The translations under genes and the position numbers were made by a program. Of a stretch of 64,000 nucleotides of DNA, positions 17,519-26,040 are shown piece by piece. Each line of letters starts with the position of its first letter. Positions within the stretch are counted from its first letter, which is position 1. This DNA is from Aeromicrobium sp. Leaf245. GTDB lineage: Bacteria > Actinomycetota > Actinomycetes > Propionibacteriales > Nocardioidaceae. The stretch spans positions 186,001 to 250,000 of the forward strand of contig NZ_OW824151.1 of the NCBI RefSeq assembly GCF_942548115.1, written 5' to 3'. Below the pieces are notes generated by a model. It saw nothing but the letters and a program-made list of their open reading frames with translations, had not been told where the DNA came from and did not search any database.

Positions 17519-18543
17519 TCGGCTACTACGTGCACCACCACGGCCGTGGCCACGTGACGCGCGCCGGCTCCCTGCTCCCCCACCTGCCGTCGGGCACCGA
17601 GGTCACCGGGCTGTCGTCGCTGCCGCGGCCGACAGGATGGCCGCAGCTCTGGGTCCAGCTCGACCCGGACGCGGACGCCGACCCGTTCGAGCTGCCCGAG
17701 GACGCCACCGCGGGTGGGACCTTCCACTGGGTCCCACGAGGGCACCCCGGGCTGCGCTCGCGCATGTCGACGATCTCGCGCTGGATCGACGCGACTCGAC
17801 CCGACGTCGTCGTCGTCGACACGTCGGTCGAGGTGGCCACGCTGTGCCGCCTGCACGGCGTCCCCGTCGTGTCCCTGATCCAGCCCGGCGACCGGACGGA
17901 TCCTCCCCACACGCTGGGCCTGGGCCTCGCCGAGCGGCTCGTGGCGCCGTGGCCTGCGGACGTCGCCGACGTCGTGCGCGGGGTGGCACCCGACGACCCA
18001 CGCCTCGTCCACGTCGGCGCCTTCTCCCGGTTCGACGGCCGTGAGCCCGTGCCGCCGGGCCCGGCACCGTCCGAGGACGGGACGCGGCACGTCGTGGTCC
18101 TCTCCGGCGCGGGTGGCAGCGCGCTCACGACCAAGGCTCTCGACCGTGCCCGGGCGTCGACACCGGGCTGGACCTGGACGCTGCTGGGCGGCCCCGACGG
18201 CACCTGGGTCGACGACCCGTGGGCGGCGCTCTGCCGGGCCGACGTCGTCGTGACCCACGCCGGGCAGAACGCCCTGGCCGAGGTTGCCGCGGCCCGCCGC
18301 CCGGCCGTGGTGATCCCGCAGGAGCGTCCCCACGACGAGCAGCGCACGAGCGCGGCGGCACTCGCCGCCGACGGCCGGCTGCCGGTGCTGGTGCTCCAGG
18401 AGTTCGCGGACGACGGCTGGCCCGACGTGCTCGACCGGGTCGCCGAGCTCGACGGGTCCGCGTGGCAGCGATGGAACGACGGGCAGGGGGCGCGGCGGCT
18501 CGCCGCCGTGGTGCTCGAGGTCGCGGGACGGGCGGGCGCGTGA
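17515..18543 (+). CDS. Glycosyltransferase, MurG/GT28-like
   Basis: The 342-residue protein begins MIGYYVHHHGRGHVTRAGSL, where HGRGH resembles the GxGH acceptor loop of GT28/UGT-type enzymes. The C-terminal UDP-sugar site is VVVTHAGQNALAEVAAARRPAVVIPQERPHDEQ, matching the HxGxNxxxE signature. An inverting UDP-sugar transferase is the best reading. It is coupled by ATGA upstream and GTGA downstream. Confidence 0.85.
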   Translation: MIGYYVHHHGRGHVTRAGSLLPHLPSGTEVTGLSSLPRPTGWPQLWVQLDPDADADPFELPEDATAGGTFHWVPRGHPGLRSRMSTISRWIDATRPDVVVVDTSVEVATLCRLHGVPVVSLIQPGDRTDPPHTLGLGLAERLVAPWPADVADVVRGVAPDDPRLVHVGAFSRFDGREPVPPGPAPSEDGTRHVVVLSGAGGSALTTKALDRARASTPGWTWTLLGGPDGTWVDDPWAALCRADVVVTHAGQNALAEVAAARRPAVVIPQERPHDEQRTSAAALAADGRLPVLVLQEFADDGWPDVLDRVAELDGSAWQRWNDGQGARRLAAVVLEVAGRAGA

Positions 18544-19409
18544 ACCTCGACGCCGCCGCGCCCCGCATCGCCGTCGTGACGGTCGCGCACGGTCGCCACG
18601 ACCACCTGCAGCTGCAGCACCGGTCCCTCGGGCGCTCGGCGGTGCTCCTCGACGACTGGATCGTCGTGGCGATGGACGACCCGTGGCCGGCGCGGTGGCG
18701 GACCGGCTTCCCGCCCACGCCGCACGTCGTCGAGATCGACGCCAGTGACGCCGGGCTCCCGCTGGCCGCGGCCCGCAACCTCGGAGCCCGCACGGCCCTC
18801 GAGCGAGGGGCGGACCTGCTGGTCTTCCTCGACGTCGACTGCCTGGCCTCGCCCGGTCTCGCCCTGGCGTACGACGTCGCCTCGCGCCGACCCGACTGCG
18901 ACGGCGCCCTCCTCTGTGGACCGGTCGCCTACCTGCCGCCGGCACCTCCCGGCGGCTACGACCTGCGCTCCGTGGCCGAGCTGGGCCGACCGCACCGGTC
19001 GCGGCCCGCGCCCCCACCGGGCACGGTCGATCTCGACCCCCACGGGCACCGGCTGTTCTGGTCCTTGTCCTTCGCCGTGACGGCCGCGACGTGGGGGCGC
19101 ATCGGCGGCTTCGACGAGGCCTACGTCGGCTACGGCGGGGAGGACACCGACTTCGCGCAACGCGCTGCCGCGGCCGGCGTGCCGATCGCCTGGGTGGGTG
19201 GGGCGCGCGCCGCCCACCAGCACCACCCGACGCAGGACCCGCCCGTGCAGCACCTGCACGACATCGTCCGCAACGCCCACGTCTTCCACGCCCGCTGGGG
19301 CTGGTGGCCGATGGAGGGCTGGCTCGACGCGTTCGTGCAGCGCGGCTTGGTCCACGCCGACGACGACGGCTACCGCGTGGCCTCCACCGGCGTCTCCGAC
19401 GCCCTGTGA
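18540..19409 (+). CDS. Glycosyltransferase family 2 (GT-A)
   Basis: The 289-residue GT-A enzyme carries the metal-binding DVDC (LLVFLDVDCLASP) and the catalytic-region motif FDEAYVGYGGEDTDFAQRA, typical of GT2/GT27-like galactosyl- or N-acetylgalactosaminyl-type transferases. The N terminus AVVTVAHGRHDHL fits the GT2 nucleotide-binding strand. GTG 18540 overlaps the preceding stop as GTGA. It is the last gene of the operon; a 13-base terminator stem follows 7 bases after the stop. Confidence 0.85.
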   Translation: MNLDAAAPRIAVVTVAHGRHDHLQLQHRSLGRSAVLLDDWIVVAMDDPWPARWRTGFPPTPHVVEIDASDAGLPLAAARNLGARTALERGADLLVFLDVDCLASPGLALAYDVASRRPDCDGALLCGPVAYLPPAPPGGYDLRSVAELGRPHRSRPAPPPGTVDLDPHGHRLFWSLSFAVTAATWGRIGGFDEAYVGYGGEDTDFAQRAAAAGVPIAWVGGARAAHQHHPTQDPPVQHLHDIVRNAHVFHARWGWWPMEGWLDAFVQRGLVHADDDGYRVASTGVSDAL

Positions 19410-19416
19410 ACGGCGA

Positions 19417-19446
19417 CGGCCCCGAGCGTCGAGACGCTCGGGGCCG
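19417..19446. terminator. Bidirectional terminator hairpin
   Basis: CGGCCCCGAGCGT (19417-19429) pairs perfectly with 19434-19446 around a 4-base loop. It follows the rightward glycosyltransferase operon and also lies 5 bases beyond the 3' end of the leftward tRNA-Arg, so it can serve both. Confidence 0.8.
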
Positions 19447-19451
19447 ATCTG

Positions 19452-19524
19452 CGCGCCCGTAGGGATTCGAACCCCAAACCTTCTGATCCGTAGTCAGATG
19501 CTCTATCCGTTGAGCTACGGGCGC
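19452..19524 (-). tRNA. tRNA-Arg (ACG)
   Basis: The minus strand folds as a cloverleaf of 73 nt. The acceptor arm is GCGCCCG pairing with CGGGCGC, discriminator G. The D arm contains GCTCAACGGATAGAGC. The anticodon stem-loop is TCTGA-CTACGGA-TCAGA with anticodon ACG, and the T arm contains GGTTCGAATCC. CCA is not encoded. It decodes CGU/CGC/CGA arginine codons after inosine modification. Confidence 0.95.
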
Positions 19525-19719
19525 ACGTCCCGAAGGACGGAGACGAGTGTACGGGACGGCGTCGGCGCGACGGAAATCGGGTTCCGTGGGCACGACGCTC
19601 GGGGCGCATAGTCCTTCCGGACCAATTTTGCGTCTTTGCCCAAGAAACGACCCCGCCGGGCTCTACGGTGGCCTCACCTGCCCCGACCCCGGGGCCTTCC
19701 GTCGGAGGGAAGCTCCCCC

Positions 19720-21588
19720 ATGCCCCGTCATTCCCTGCTGTCCTCGTCGATGTGCGCCAGCGTCGCGCTCGTCGCCGGCAGCGTCGCCTTCGTCGCCGCC
19801 CCGGCGACCGCGGCACCCCCGTCCTTCGAGCAGTGCGCCGCCGCGTTCCCCGCCGCCGACCTCGAGTCCGGCCAGACCGTCACGGGCCTCACCACCGCCG
19901 GCCGCTCGCGCGGGTCCGACGTGACGCCCGAGGCCTTCAGCGGCACCTACATCGACACCCTCGAGAGCGACGACGGCGACACCCTCGTGTTCGACCTCTC
20001 GGGCTCGCGCATCACCAGGAGCGACGGCACCATCGACGCCGGCGTCTGGTCGGGCATCTCCGGCTCGCCGGTCTACGCCGAGGACGGGCGACTCGTCGGA
20101 GCGGTCGCGTACACCTTCGGCGGCAACGAGTCGTCGTCCATCGCCGGCATCACGCCGGCCGCCGACCTCTACGACCTGCTCGACGACGAGGACGTGTCGG
20201 CCCCCGCCGAGCGCATCACGCTGACGTCGTCGCAGAAGAAGCAGCTCGTGGCTGCCGGTGCGAGCAGCGCCGAGCTCGGCAAGGGCGCCCGCCGCATCGC
20301 GCCGGTCTCGGCCATCACCCTCCCGACCAAGTTCGCCGCCGGGTACGCCAAGATCGCCAAGCGCGCCGGTGCGCCCGCGCGTGACGTCGCAGCCGGTGGC
20401 GCCAGCCTCGGCGAGGAGGTCCCGATCGTGGCCGGCGGCAACCTCGCCGCCGCCGACTCCTACGGCTCCCTCTCCAGCTACGGCCTCGGCACCGCCACCG
20501 CCGTCTGCGGCGACGACGTGGTCGGCTTCGGGCACCCGATGGACTTCCGCAACGCCAGCCGCACCCTCCACGGTGCGAAGACGTCGTTCATCCAGGCCGA
20601 CGGCGTCGGCTCGTTCAAGATGGCCAACCTCGCCGCACCCCAGGGCGCGCTGACCCACGACGGACTCGCCGGCATCGCGGGCCGCCTCGGCCAGGCCGTC
20701 GACTCCGCCATCGTCACGTCGACCGCGCGCTCCGACGGCAAGCCCGCCACGACCTACCGGTCCACCGTGCCGAACCCGGAGGCGCTGACCGAGATCGCCG
20801 GCACGCACGCCTTCCGCGACGCGGCTCTCGCGCAGGACCAGCTGGGTGGCGGCGAGTCGCTCGTGTCGTGGACGGTCAAGGGCACGGCCAAGGAGGACGG
20901 CAAGCCCGTCACCCTCGAGCGCACGCAGCGCTACAGCGTCACGGACTACCTCGGCGAGTACGTGGCCGACGGCGTGGCCAACGACATCGCGGCGCTGCAG
21001 GAGAACGAGTTCGCCAACCTCGACGTCGACGACGTCACGATCGACGACACGCTGACCTCGCCGTACAAGGCGCTGAAGATCGGCACCATCGACCGCTACT
21101 ACCCGTCGCGCAAGGCGTGGGGCCGGCTCAAGTCCAGCGGCACGCTCACCGTCAAGAAGGGCACGCCGTTCAAGCTCCGCTTCAACCTCGTCAAGGCCGA
21201 CAAGTACTCCAAGGCCACCCCCAAGTCGGTCGTCATGGAGATCCGGACCTCGGTCTTCGCCTACGGCACCGGCCGGCTGCGGATCCTCGGCGCGAACGAG
21301 CTCAGCGGCTGGGAGGACGACGAGGAGTACGGGGAGTCGTTCTACTGGGAGGACGACGAGGACTTCTACTACGACGACGAGGAGGACCCGCTGTCGGTCC
21401 CGGCGAAGGAGCCGGAGTCGGCCCAGGAGGTCGCGACCCTGCTGTCGAAGCAGTCCCGCAACGACGACATCCTCGTCTCGCAGGACTTCTTCTCCACCCG
21501 CTACGACGTGGTCAACTCCGATCGGACCACCCGCGCCGACTCGGTCGTCTCAGGCGCCTTCCAGTACCGCCTGAAGTACGTGCGCTGA
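19720..21588 (+). CDS. Secreted SpoIVB/S55-type serine peptidase-like protein
   Basis: This protein of about 622 residues has a Sec signal (MPRHSLLSSSMCASVALVAG ... APATAA, cleavage near residue 33). The S55 serine motif is GVWSGISGSPVY (Gly108-Tyr119; Ser114/Ser116), followed by GRLVGAVAYTFGG and AGITP. The histidine motif VVGFGHPMDF (His272) comes later. B. subtilis SpoIVB has His before Ser, whereas the broad S55-domain family in Gram-negatives and actinobacteria shows the Ser-then-His order seen here. A highly acidic Asp/Glu/Tyr-rich stretch (about 535-570) lies near the C terminus. ATG 19720 has GGAGGGA at 9 bases and a TACGGT -10 at 19664-19669. The substrate is unknown; the organism class does not sporulate like Bacillus. 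Confidence 0.75.
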   Translation: MPRHSLLSSSMCASVALVAGSVAFVAAPATAAPPSFEQCAAAFPAADLESGQTVTGLTTAGRSRGSDVTPEAFSGTYIDTLESDDGDTLVFDLSGSRITRSDGTIDAGVWSGISGSPVYAEDGRLVGAVAYTFGGNESSSIAGITPAADLYDLLDDEDVSAPAERITLTSSQKKQLVAAGASSAELGKGARRIAPVSAITLPTKFAAGYAKIAKRAGAPARDVAAGGASLGEEVPIVAGGNLAAADSYGSLSSYGLGTATAVCGDDVVGFGHPMDFRNASRTLHGAKTSFIQADGVGSFKMANLAAPQGALTHDGLAGIAGRLGQAVDSAIVTSTARSDGKPATTYRSTVPNPEALTEIAGTHAFRDAALAQDQLGGGESLVSWTVKGTAKEDGKPVTLERTQRYSVTDYLGEYVADGVANDIAALQENEFANLDVDDVTIDDTLTSPYKALKIGTIDRYYPSRKAWGRLKSSGTLTVKKGTPFKLRFNLVKADKYSKATPKSVVMEIRTSVFAYGTGRLRILGANELSGWEDDEEYGESFYWEDDEDFYYDDEEDPLSVPAKEPESAQEVATLLSKQSRNDDILVSQDFFSTRYDVVNSDRTTRADSVVSGAFQYRLKYVR

Positions 21589-21605
21589 TCGCACGCGCAC
21601 ACGGA

Positions 21606-21653
21606 CGACGACGGCGCCGCCTCCCGCACGAGCGAAGGGCGGCGCCGTCGTCG
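21606..21653. terminator. Bidirectional terminator hairpin
   Basis: CGACGACGGCGCCGCC (21606-21621) is perfectly complementary to 21638-21653, loop 16. It sits between the convergent S55 peptidase and lipoprotein genes. Confidence 0.75.
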
Positions 21654-21666
21654 CGCCGGGGCCGGC

Positions 21667-22278
21667 TCAGCCGACCAGCAGAGGTCTGTACCCCGCACTG
21701 ACGGTCAGGACCCCGGTGCCGACCGCCGGCGAGATCGCAGCGCTCACCGCGAGAGTCCAGTCACCGAGGCGGATCTCGTCCGGATAGCTCACGGTCACCT
21801 GACCGGTCTGGTCGGTGGGAGCACCGGCGAGCTCGGCCTCGAACGCGTCGGCGCTCGCCCGGTCGACGTCGAGCGCCTCGAGCAGGTCGCGGTACCCCTC
21901 CGCCAGCTGGTCAGGGGGGATCTCGGCCGTACGGGAGAGGAACGCGAAGATGTCGCCCTCGTGGTAGAACGTCAGGTCGGAGAGGTCGAGCTGGATCGAC
22001 CCTCCCTCGAGCTCGAACCGCACGGCCCGCGGCTCGTCGCCGCCGTAGTCGGCCCGAGGCTCGGCCTTCCCGATCCCGAACGAGGCGTCGGACGGATCAC
22101 CGGTCAGGTCCCAGACCTCGACGTCGCCGTCGACCGACCTCGCGGTGGGGTCGGTCCCGACCGATGCAGATGCCGACGCCGAGGCCGACGGGGCGGCTGC
22201 CGAGGGCTCGTCACCCCCACCGGTGCACGCCGTCACGGACATGAGGATCGCGACCAGGACCACCGCGGAGCGCTTCAC
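21667..22278 (-). CDS. Secreted lipoprotein of unknown function
   Basis: The 203-residue product has a lipoprotein signal MKRSAVVLVAILMSVTACTG with the lipidated Cys at 18. A low-complexity Ala/Ser linker (about 27-40) follows, then a compact domain containing EVWDLTGDPSDASFGIG and YPDEIRLGDWTLAVSAAISP. No family recognised. It would be anchored on the outer face of the membrane. The ATG at 22278 is the only start compatible with the signal peptide. It lies downstream of ppc in the same direction but behind a hairpin terminator, so it is probably expressed separately. Confidence 0.75.
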   Translation of the reverse strand: MKRSAVVLVAILMSVTACTGGGDEPSAAAPSASASASASVGTDPTARSVDGDVEVWDLTGDPSDASFGIGKAEPRADYGGDEPRAVRFELEGGSIQLDLSDLTFYHEGDIFAFLSRTAEIPPDQLAEGYRDLLEALDVDRASADAFEAELAGAPTDQTGQVTVSYPDEIRLGDWTLAVSAAISPAVGTGVLTVSAGYRPLLVG

Positions 22279-22306
22279 CGTCCCACTCTAGGTCGATCGT
22301 CCCTCA

Positions 22307-22332
22307 CCTGCCGGAGACGTCGTGCCGGCAGG
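22307..22332 (-). terminator. Terminator hairpin downstream of ppc
   Basis: CCTGCCGG (22307-22314) pairs with CCGGCAGG (22325-22332), loop 10, starting 30 bases after the ppc stop in its direction of transcription. Confidence 0.55.
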
Positions 22333-22362
22333 CCGCAAGGCGCGGACGACGACCAGACGACG

Positions 22363-25206
22363 TCAGCCGGTGTTGCGCAGGCCGGCCGCGATGCCGTTGA
22401 TCGTGAGCAGGAGCGCCCGCTCGGTCTCGGCCGACGGCGACCCGGCGGCGCGGGCCTTGCCGAGCAGCGAGACCTGCAGGGCGTGCAGCGGGGCCAGGTA
22501 GTGGTCGCGCAGCTCGAGCGTGCGGCGCAGCACCGGCGCCTGCTCCAGCAGCGACGACTGACCCGTCACGCGCAGCACCTGCTCGACCGTGCGCTCGTGC
22601 TCGGCGCGGATGACGTCGAGCAGGTGTCGGGCGTCGTCGGGCACGAGCGCCTCGACGTAGGACGCGGCGATGTCGAGGTCGGTCTTGGCCAGCGTCATCT
22701 GCACGTTGGACAGGAACGTGCGGAAGAACGCCCACGACCCGTACATCTCCTGCAGGGTCTCGCCGCGGCCGTCCTCGAAGGCGGCCGCGAGGCCGGACCC
22801 GACGCCGAACCAGCCGGGCAGGATGATGCGCGACTGCGTCCAGCCGAACACCCACGGGATGGCACGCAGGTCGTCGAGGCCGCCGGCTCCGCCGGGGCGC
22901 TTGGCAGGGCGCGAGCCGATGTTCATCTTGCCCAGCTCGTCGACGGGCGTGGCGGCCACGAAGAACGGGACGAGCGCGTCGTCGCGCACGAGCGCCCGGT
23001 ACGCGACCTTCCCCTGCTCGGCGACCACGTCCATCGTCGTGTTCCAGCCGTCGAGCACCTCCTGGGGCAGCAGCGACGTGCGGTGCAGCGTCGACGCCTC
23101 GATGACGGCGGCGAGCGCCCCCTCGAGGTTGTGCCGACCCAGGCCGGGCAGCGCGTACTTGTCGGAGATGACCTCGCCCTGCTCGGTGATCTTGATCGGT
23201 CCGTCGAGCGACCCGTAGGGCTGGCTCATGATCGCCTCGGCCGTGGGTCCGCCGCCGCGGCCCACCGAGCCGCCGCGGCCGTGGAAGAGCCGCAGCACCA
23301 CGCCGTGCTCGCGGGCCACGTCGCGCAGGGCGCGCTGGGCCCGGTGGATCTGCCACTGCGACGCCGCGATGCCCGCGTCCTTCGAGGAGTCGGAGTAGCC
23401 GAGCATGATCTCCTGCACGTCGCCGCGCGCGGCGACGATCCGCCGGTACGACGGGTCCGAGAGCAGGGCCTGGAGCAGGGGTCCGGCGGCCTCCAGCTCG
23501 GCCACGGTCTCGAACAGCGGCGCGAAGCCGATGCGCGCCAGCGCCTCCCCATCGACGCCTCCGGTCAGGTCGACGAGCCCGGCCTCGCGGGCCAGCACGA
23601 CCACGGCGAACAGGTCGTCGACGTCGTGGGTCATCGACACGATGTACGTCTCGACCACCTCGGGACCGTAGGTGTCGAGGGCGACGCGGATGGTCTCCAT
23701 GAGTCGCAGCGACGCCGACGCAGCCTCCCCCAGCCGGGCCCGGTCGACCGACGCCCCGAGGAGCGGGCGGGCCGACGTCATCTCCTGCTGCAGCCGCTCG
23801 ATCCGCTGCGGTCGCTCGAGGTCGCCGTACCCGGTCTCGCCGAGCCGCTCGTAGAGGTCGGCCAGGGCGGCGTGATGCTTCGCGGAGTGCTCGCGCACGT
23901 CCATGGTCGCCAGCCCTGCTCCGAACGTCACGGCGGTGCGGATGAGCCGGCGGACGGCGCCGTCGCCGGTCAGCGCGTCGCCGGCGGCGAGCATGGACCG
24001 GCGTACCAGCACCAGGTCGCGCACCATCTCGTCGAAGGACAGGTAGTCGCGGCCGGGCTCGTGCGGGGTGTCGTTCACGAGCCGGTCGCGGGTGCGCAGC
24101 AGGCGCACGCGCACGAAGCTGAGCTTGAGCCGGTAGGGCTCGTCGGCGTTGAGCCGGCGGATGGTGCTCCACGTGATCGGCAGGGCCTCGGCGTCCTCGG
24201 CGAGGCTGTCGAGCAGCTCGGTGCTGGCCTCGACGATGCGGGTGGAGGCGGTCATCTCGGTGAGCAGCTCGTCGACCATCGCCACCAGCTCGCTGATCCC
24301 CGACGTGTGCTGCAGGTGCAGCACCTCGAGGGTGACGTCGGGCGTGACGTTGGGGTTGCCGTCGCGGTCGCCTCCGGCCCACGTGCCGAAGCGCAGCGGT
24401 CGCGACGTCTCGGGCAGCTCGACGCCCACCCGGGCGGCCTGCCGGTCGAGCTCGTCGAGCAGGCCGGGCACGACCTCCGAGGCGATGGAGCGCAGGTAGT
24501 ACACGGCGGTGCGGGCCTCGTCCTGCGGCTCCGGGCGCACGACGCGCAGCTCGTCGGTCTGCCACAGCAGGTCGATCAGCTCGGCCAGGCGGCGCTCGCC
24601 CGTGGCGGTCTCGGACGCCGGACGCCGGGGGTCCTCGAGCTCGCGCACCGCCTCGGCGACCTTGCGCAGCAGTCGCAGCACGGTGCGTCGGCTGGCCTCG
24701 GTCGGATGGGCGGTGAACACCGGGCGGTACTCCACGCGCGCCAGCACCGACGTGAGCAGGTCGGCGTCGAGGCTGCCGTCGGCCAGGGCCTCCTCGATGC
24801 GCCCGAAGGTGCCGGCGAGCGGACCTTCGGAGCCGATGGTGAGCTCCTGCCAGCGGTGCAGCTGCTCGGTGATGTTGACCAGCTGGAAGTACAGCGCGAA
24901 CGCCCGCGCGAGCACCACGGCGCGCTCGGGCTCCAGCTCGTCGAGCGCCTCCCGCAGCTCGGCGGCGCCCTGCCCACCGTCGGGGGTGCGCGCGAGGTGC
25001 CGCACCCGTTCCACCAGGTCCAGCAGCTCCGGGCCCTCGTGCCGCGTGAGGGCCTCGCCGAGCAGCGTCGTCAGCTGGCGCACCGACGCGCGCAGAGCGG
25101 CGTGCTCCTCGTCGGAGGCGACACCCCCCGCGAACAGGGCGGCGTCGGGCGCGCGGCGGTCGGACTCGAGGATCTGCTCGGTCGTGCGGGGGCTGGCGGA
25201 GCTCAT
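22363..25206 (-). CDS. ppc: Phosphoenolpyruvate carboxylase
   Basis: This 947-residue enzyme adds bicarbonate to PEP to give oxaloacetate, the main anaplerotic step in many actinobacteria. Visible signatures are FTAHPTEASRRT (catalytic His), GGDRDGNPNVT, LGYSDSSKDAG, the mobile-loop motif FHGRGGSVGRGGGP and, near the C terminus, SRPAKRPGG and the final NG(I)AAGLRNTG, where the terminal Asn-Thr-Gly closes the aspartate-inhibitor site. ATG 25206 (MSSASPRTTEQILESD) is used; the 45-residue upstream extension would run through the divergent promoter. It is divergent from a small START-like gene with 117 bases between the two starts. Confidence 0.97.
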   Translation of the reverse strand: MSSASPRTTEQILESDRRAPDAALFAGGVASDEEHAALRASVRQLTTLLGEALTRHEGPELLDLVERVRHLARTPDGGQGAAELREALDELEPERAVVLARAFALYFQLVNITEQLHRWQELTIGSEGPLAGTFGRIEEALADGSLDADLLTSVLARVEYRPVFTAHPTEASRRTVLRLLRKVAEAVRELEDPRRPASETATGERRLAELIDLLWQTDELRVVRPEPQDEARTAVYYLRSIASEVVPGLLDELDRQAARVGVELPETSRPLRFGTWAGGDRDGNPNVTPDVTLEVLHLQHTSGISELVAMVDELLTEMTASTRIVEASTELLDSLAEDAEALPITWSTIRRLNADEPYRLKLSFVRVRLLRTRDRLVNDTPHEPGRDYLSFDEMVRDLVLVRRSMLAAGDALTGDGAVRRLIRTAVTFGAGLATMDVREHSAKHHAALADLYERLGETGYGDLERPQRIERLQQEMTSARPLLGASVDRARLGEAASASLRLMETIRVALDTYGPEVVETYIVSMTHDVDDLFAVVVLAREAGLVDLTGGVDGEALARIGFAPLFETVAELEAAGPLLQALLSDPSYRRIVAARGDVQEIMLGYSDSSKDAGIAASQWQIHRAQRALRDVAREHGVVLRLFHGRGGSVGRGGGPTAEAIMSQPYGSLDGPIKITEQGEVISDKYALPGLGRHNLEGALAAVIEASTLHRTSLLPQEVLDGWNTTMDVVAEQGKVAYRALVRDDALVPFFVAATPVDELGKMNIGSRPAKRPGGAGGLDDLRAIPWVFGWTQSRIILPGWFGVGSGLAAAFEDGRGETLQEMYGSWAFFRTFLSNVQMTLAKTDLDIAASYVEALVPDDARHLLDVIRAEHERTVEQVLRVTGQSSLLEQAPVLRRTLELRDHYLAPLHALQVSLLGKARAAGSPSAETERALLLTINGIAAGLRNTG

Positions 25207-25311
25207 GGGCCTATCCTGCCGGTCCTGTGTTGCAGGCGTGTGGCGCGTCCAGGGAACTTGCGCAGAGGCTGCGCAGCCGTTTCTCGGAATGCGGTTGCGC
25301 CGACCCGTGTC

Positions 25312-25317
25312 TACCGT
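25312..25317 (+). promoter_or_regulatory. -10 hexamer, leaderless promoter of the ppc-linked START-like gene
   Basis: TACCGT begins 12 nt before ATG 25324. The preceding CGACCCG and the following TCGA are shared with the promoter of the paralogue at 33378. Confidence 0.55.
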
Positions 25318-25323
25318 CGAAGG

Positions 25324-25767
25324 ATGATCGCCGAGGAGCACAGGATCGCGTCGCCGCAGACGCGCTCACAGCTGTGGGCGAACCTGCTGCGTCTGGAGAC
25401 GCTGGGCGAGTGGAGTGCGGTGAGTCGCTGCGCGTCCACCGACTCCGACCTCCTCGCTCGCGCGCAGTCGTACCTGTGCAGCCTCCAGCACGGAGCGGAC
25501 CAGCTCGACGCGACGGTGGTCGTCACGCACCTCGACCCGCCCGAGGAGCTCCGGCTGCGCACCACGTCGCCCATGGCGGTGGTCAACGAGCGCATCGTGC
25601 TTGAGCCGGACGGCCGCGGCACGATCGTGCGGTACTCCGCATCGGCCTCGTCGTCGATGTTCGGCCCGGCGGTCACCGTGTGGCTGCACGACCACGTGCG
25701 CCTGGTGCAGGACCGGCTGAGCCGCTACGTGCAGCGGACCGACCTGCTGCTGCCCGACGAGCGCTGA
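25324..25767 (+). CDS. Small START/SRPBCC-like protein, divergent from ppc (paralogue of 33378-33803)
   Basis: The 147-residue soluble protein fits an SRPBCC-like fold (inference from LWANLLRLETLGEWSAVSRC at the N terminus and FGPAVTVWLHDHVRLVQDRL as a C-terminal helix). It is clearly paralogous to the protein at 33378: shared blocks are LW..L..LET..WSA, C.STD..LL....SY.C, DATV.VT, LRT..P and FGP..TVWLH.HV. Both genes are divergent from PEP-metabolising enzymes and share a similar 38-base upstream region. ATG 25324 is supported by a TACCGT hexamer 12 nt upstream (leaderless). Ligand and role are unknown. Confidence 0.75.
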   Translation: MIAEEHRIASPQTRSQLWANLLRLETLGEWSAVSRCASTDSDLLARAQSYLCSLQHGADQLDATVVVTHLDPPEELRLRTTSPMAVVNERIVLEPDGRGTIVRYSASASSSMFGPAVTVWLHDHVRLVQDRLSRYVQRTDLLLPDER

Positions 25768-25775
25768 CCCGCTCC

Positions 25776-25792
25776 GGGACCCGTGAGGTCCC
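25776..25792 (+). terminator. Short terminator hairpin
   Basis: GGGACC (25776-25781) pairs with GGTCCC (25787-25792), loop CGTGA, 8 bases after the stop of the START-like gene. The rest of the 273-base gap up to ugd shows no credible gene. Confidence 0.5.
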
Positions 25793-26027
25793 CCGCCGCC
25801 TCCTCCAGGGGTGAATAGAAGCGACGGGGGCAGGGAGACCATACCCAAGGCACGCTCGCGCGGCGGACGCGACTCGCCCACGTCGGACCCTCGCTCCGCC
25901 GAGCTCGCCGGCCGGCTCGGCACCGCGCGTGTGACCGTCGCGCGGACGGGTACGTCAGTCGTCGTGAGATCGCACACCCGTCATCCCGTGGACACGCCGG
26001 CGCTCCGCCGTGTTCCCTCGGCGTGCC

Positions 26028-26033
26028 TAGCGT
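26028..26033 (+). promoter_or_regulatory. -10 hexamer, leaderless promoter of ugd
   Basis: TAGCGT starts 13 nt before ATG 26041, so the mRNA should begin at or next to the start codon; no Shine-Dalgarno is present. Confidence 0.5.
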
Positions 26034-26040
26034 TGCGAAC

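Noticed and set aside
21961..25767. A very long open frame antisense to ppc that ends in the START-like gene
   Set aside because: Only the last 148 codons (from ATG 25324) look like protein. The rest is an Arg/Gly/His-rich shadow of ppc, typical of high-GC DNA. The same holds for long antisense frames over ligD, the DHA2 pump gene and the SNF2 gene.
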